Below, one piece after another: positions 62,299-64,000 of a stretch of DNA of 64,000 nt (position 1 is the stretch's first letter; each line of letters starts with the position of its first letter). The stretch comes from Streptomyces sp. Tue 6430 (lineage in GTDB: Bacteria > Actinomycetota > Actinomycetes > Streptomycetales > Streptomycetaceae), in the NCBI GenBank assembly GCA_021568835.1, contig JAKGSH010000004.1, positions 124,001-188,000 of the forward strand, read 5' to 3'. Below the pieces are notes generated by a model that was not told the DNA's origin, ran no database searches, and saw only the letters and a list, made by a program, of their open reading frames with translations. The translations under genes and the position numbers were made by a program.

Positions 62299-63463
62299 GT
62301 GAGACACCGCAGACTCAAGTACGCCGGACTCGCCGTCCTGCTCCTGGCCGGCAGCTGGACCGCCGGCTCCGCCCTGCCCGCGGCGGCGAACGACTCCCCC
62401 GCACCGGCCGCCGCGGACTCCCGGCCGGTCTCCACCGGACTGCCGGCCGCGATGCAGCGCGACCTCGGCCTGACGAAGCGTCAGGCCGAGGAGCGGCTCG
62501 CGGCCGAGCGCACCGCCACCGCCGTGGAGCCGCGGGCCCGCACCGCCGCCGGAGCCTCCTACGGTGGTGCGTGGTTCGACGCGGAGGAAGGACGGCTGAC
62601 CGTGGCCGTCACCTCCGACGCCTCCCCCGCGACCCTGCGCGCGGTCCGCTCCACCGGCGCCGCCGTGCGCACCGTCGAGCACAGCGCGCGCGAACTCGAC
62701 ACGGCCAAGGAGCGGGTGGACCGGTTGCCCGCCCCGCGGGGGTGAGCAGCTGGCACGTCGACCCCGAGGCCAACGCGCTGGTGGTCGAGGTGGTCCGGGA
62801 CAGGGCCGCCGACAACGATGTCCGCCGGTTCGTCTCCCGGGCCCGCGCGGCCGGCCCGGTCAGCGTCGAGACGGTCGCCGCCGCGCCGCGGACCTTCGCG
62901 GCGGGCACGGTCGGCGGTGACCCGTACTACACGGGCAACGTCCGCTGCTCCATAGGCTTCTCGGTGCACGGCGGGTTCGTCACCGCGGGGCACTGCGGCC
63001 GGGCGGGCGCCGGTGTCAGCGGCTGGACGGCTCCTACGTCGGCGCCTTCCAGGGCTCGTCGTTCCCGGACAACGACTACGCCTGGGTGAACGTCGGCAGC
63101 GGCTGGTGGACCGTACCGGTCGTGCTCGGCTGGGGGACCATCCCCGACCAGCTGGTGCGCGGTTCGGCCGAGGCGCCGGTCGGCAGCTCGATCTGCCGGT
63201 CGGGCTCGACGACGCACTGGCACTGCGGCAGGGTGCTGGCCAAGAACGAGACGGTGAACTACAGCCAGGGCGCGGTGCACCAGATGACGAAGACCAGCGT
63301 GTGCGCGGAACCCGGCGACTCGGGCGGCTCGTTCCTCAGCGGTGACCAGGCGCAGGGCGTCACCTCGGGCGGCTGGGGCAACTGCGGCAGTGGCGGGGAG
63401 ACCTGGTTCCAGCCGGTCAACGAGATCCTCAACCGCTACGGGCTGACCCTGCACACGGCCTGA
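62299..63463 (+). CDS. Streptogrisin-type secreted serine protease (two frameshifts)
   Basis: About 388 residues with bases missing near 62735 and 63025. Signal peptide (LAVLLLAGSWTAGSALPAAA), an alpha-lytic-type pro-domain (about 45-195; GASYGGAWFDAEEGRLTVAV, SSWHVDPEANALVVEVV), then a chymotrypsin-fold catalytic domain with His in FVTAGHCG, Asp in DNDYAWV and Ser in EPGDSGGSF. Family S1E; digests extracellular protein after self-cleavage of the pro-part. GTG 62299 follows GAAGGGG. Confidence 0.92.
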
Positions 63464-63471
63464 TCCGCGGC

Positions 63472-63525
63472 GGACCCGGGGGCTCCGGAAGCTCCGGCCG
63501 GCAGGCCGGTCACGCCCCCGGGTCC
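63472..63525 (+). terminator. Long-loop hairpin after protease gene
   Basis: Perfect 12-bp arms GGACCCGGGGGC and GCCCCCGGGTCC with a 30-nt loop, 9 nt after the protease stop. The second arm begins the 45-nt repeat tract. Confidence 0.5.
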
Positions 63526-63605
63526 GTCCGCCGGCGCCACGGGGCCCGTACGCCGGCACCCCCGGGTCCGTCCGCCGGCATCACGGGCCCGTATGCCGGC
63601 GCCCC
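63516..63605 (+). repeat. 45-nt direct repeat, two copies
   Basis: Two copies (about 44 of 45 nt similar with few changes) starting CCCCGGGTCCGTCCGCCGGC, and the first bases of a third, lie between the protease gene and the GNAT gene stop at 63636. Confidence 0.8.
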
Positions 63606-63635
63606 CGGCCCCACCCCCGTCGCCGCGCGCGGGAG

Positions 63636-64000
63636 TCAGCCCTCCAGCGCCAGCCGCATGAGCGTGAGGTCGAACCACCGGCCGAACTTCAGTCCCGCCT
63701 CGCGCACCGTGCCCACCTCCGTGAACCCGAACCGCCGGTGCAGCCGGATCGACGTGGCGTTGCCCGACTCGATCCCGGCGATCATGCTGTGGTGCCCGGC
63801 CGCGCGCGCCGCCTCGACGAGGGCGCCCAGCAGCGCGCCGCCGATCCCCAGCCTCTGGCTGCCCTCGCGGACGTAGACGGAGTTCTCCACGGTGTGGCGG
63901 TAGCCGTCGAGGTCGCGCCAGGGGCCGTAGACCGCGAACCCGACGACCTCGCCGCCGGACTCCGCGACGAGCGCCGAGCCCCGCGCGAGGTGCGCGGCGA
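63636..64000 (-). CDS. GNAT acetyltransferase, phosphinothricin-acetyltransferase-like, partial
   Basis: The gene runs off the right edge; 121 C-terminal residues are visible. Reading from the edge: LVAESGGEVVGFAVYGPWRD, then YRHTVENSVYVREGSQRLGIGGALL (acetyl-CoA loop), HSMIAGIESGNATSIRLH, RRFGFTEVGTVREAGLKFGRW. These match the Pat/Bar subgroup that acetylates phosphinothricin-like or methionine-sulfoximine-type amines. The GTG at 63888 is internal, not the start. Confidence 0.88.
   Translation of the reverse strand, partial: AAHLARGSALVAESGGEVVGFAVYGPWRDLDGYRHTVENSVYVREGSQRLGIGGALLGALVEAARAAGHHSMIAGIESGNATSIRLHRRFGFTEVGTVREAGLKFGRWFDLTLMRLALEG

Noticed and set aside
63516..63605. Two 45-nt repeats as a CRISPR or attachment site
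   Set aside because: Copies are adjacent without spacer, and no integrase or tRNA is nearby.

Overview
The window is high-GC actinobacterial chromosome and almost certainly Streptomyces. Codon third positions are nearly all G or C. Many genes start at GTG, and many have a TANNNT -10 box only 6-7 nt upstream of the start codon (leaderless transcripts). The gene content is also typical: SpoIIE-type phosphatase, RsbW-like ATPase, AfsR-like ATPase regulator, GlxA/AraC regulator, long-type argG, many secreted hydrolases. I see no rRNA, tRNA, insertion sequence, prophage or CRISPR array.

Layout: 0-4 kb holds the start of a rhomboid protease, a DEAD-box RNA helicase with a 16-bp hairpin in its 5' leader, a MerR-type regulator behind a possible small RNA, and a Rieske membrane protein. 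4-8.6 kb has an orphan cytochrome oxidase subunit I (ctaD paralogue) with a small partner, a membrane permease, an OsmC protein and a lipoprotein. 8.7-13.6 kb is a divergent lipid cassette: DAG-kinase-like lipid kinase and alkylglycerone-phosphate-synthase-like FAD enzyme on one side, TetR and glpD on the other. 13.6-20.5 kb has a LuxR/ATPase regulator, small stress-type enzymes and a PAS-PAS-GAF-PP2C phosphatase divergent from glpF-glpK (20.7-23.1 kb). 23-36 kb is rich in secreted wall and polysaccharide enzymes (GH2, M15 peptidase, expansin, GH16, SGNH hydrolase) plus an RsbW-like ATPase, an endonuclease/phosphatase-fold protein and an ADP-ribosylglycohydrolase. 36-44.5 kb looks like an envelope-sugar locus: epimerase, two-component system, two glycosyltransferases, methyltransferase, cytochrome-b/Moco fusion and polytopic glycosyltransferase-like protein. 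44.5-52.3 kb has gap, a GlxA regulator, a DUF805 protein, a molybdopterin oxidoreductase with a small partner, and argG with an ARG box. 52.5-58.7 kb has an SDR, a PhaC-like alpha/beta hydrolase, an ArsR-SRPBCC pair, a secreted esterase and a PHB depolymerase. 59-64 kb has a cyclophilin, a sigma factor fused to a zinc anti-sigma motif, membrane segment and extracellular CAP domain, a streptogrisin-type protease, and the end of a GNAT acetyltransferase.

Two window-wide features stand out. First, about 27 otherwise well conserved genes, including gap, argG, glpF and glpD, are broken by roughly 43 single-base losses, nearly all in C or G runs. That pattern points to uncorrected homopolymer errors rather than real pseudogenes, so I give full-length coordinates across the shifts. 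Second, at least 13 short tandem-repeat tracts (units 6-45 nt) lie in gene tails, gene starts and intergenic gaps.

The most unusual single gene is the intact sigma-CAP fusion at 59860-61578. Next come the ether-lipid-like cassette, the molybdopterin oxidoreductase without N-terminal Fe-S cysteines, and the candidate structured RNA upstream of the MerR gene.
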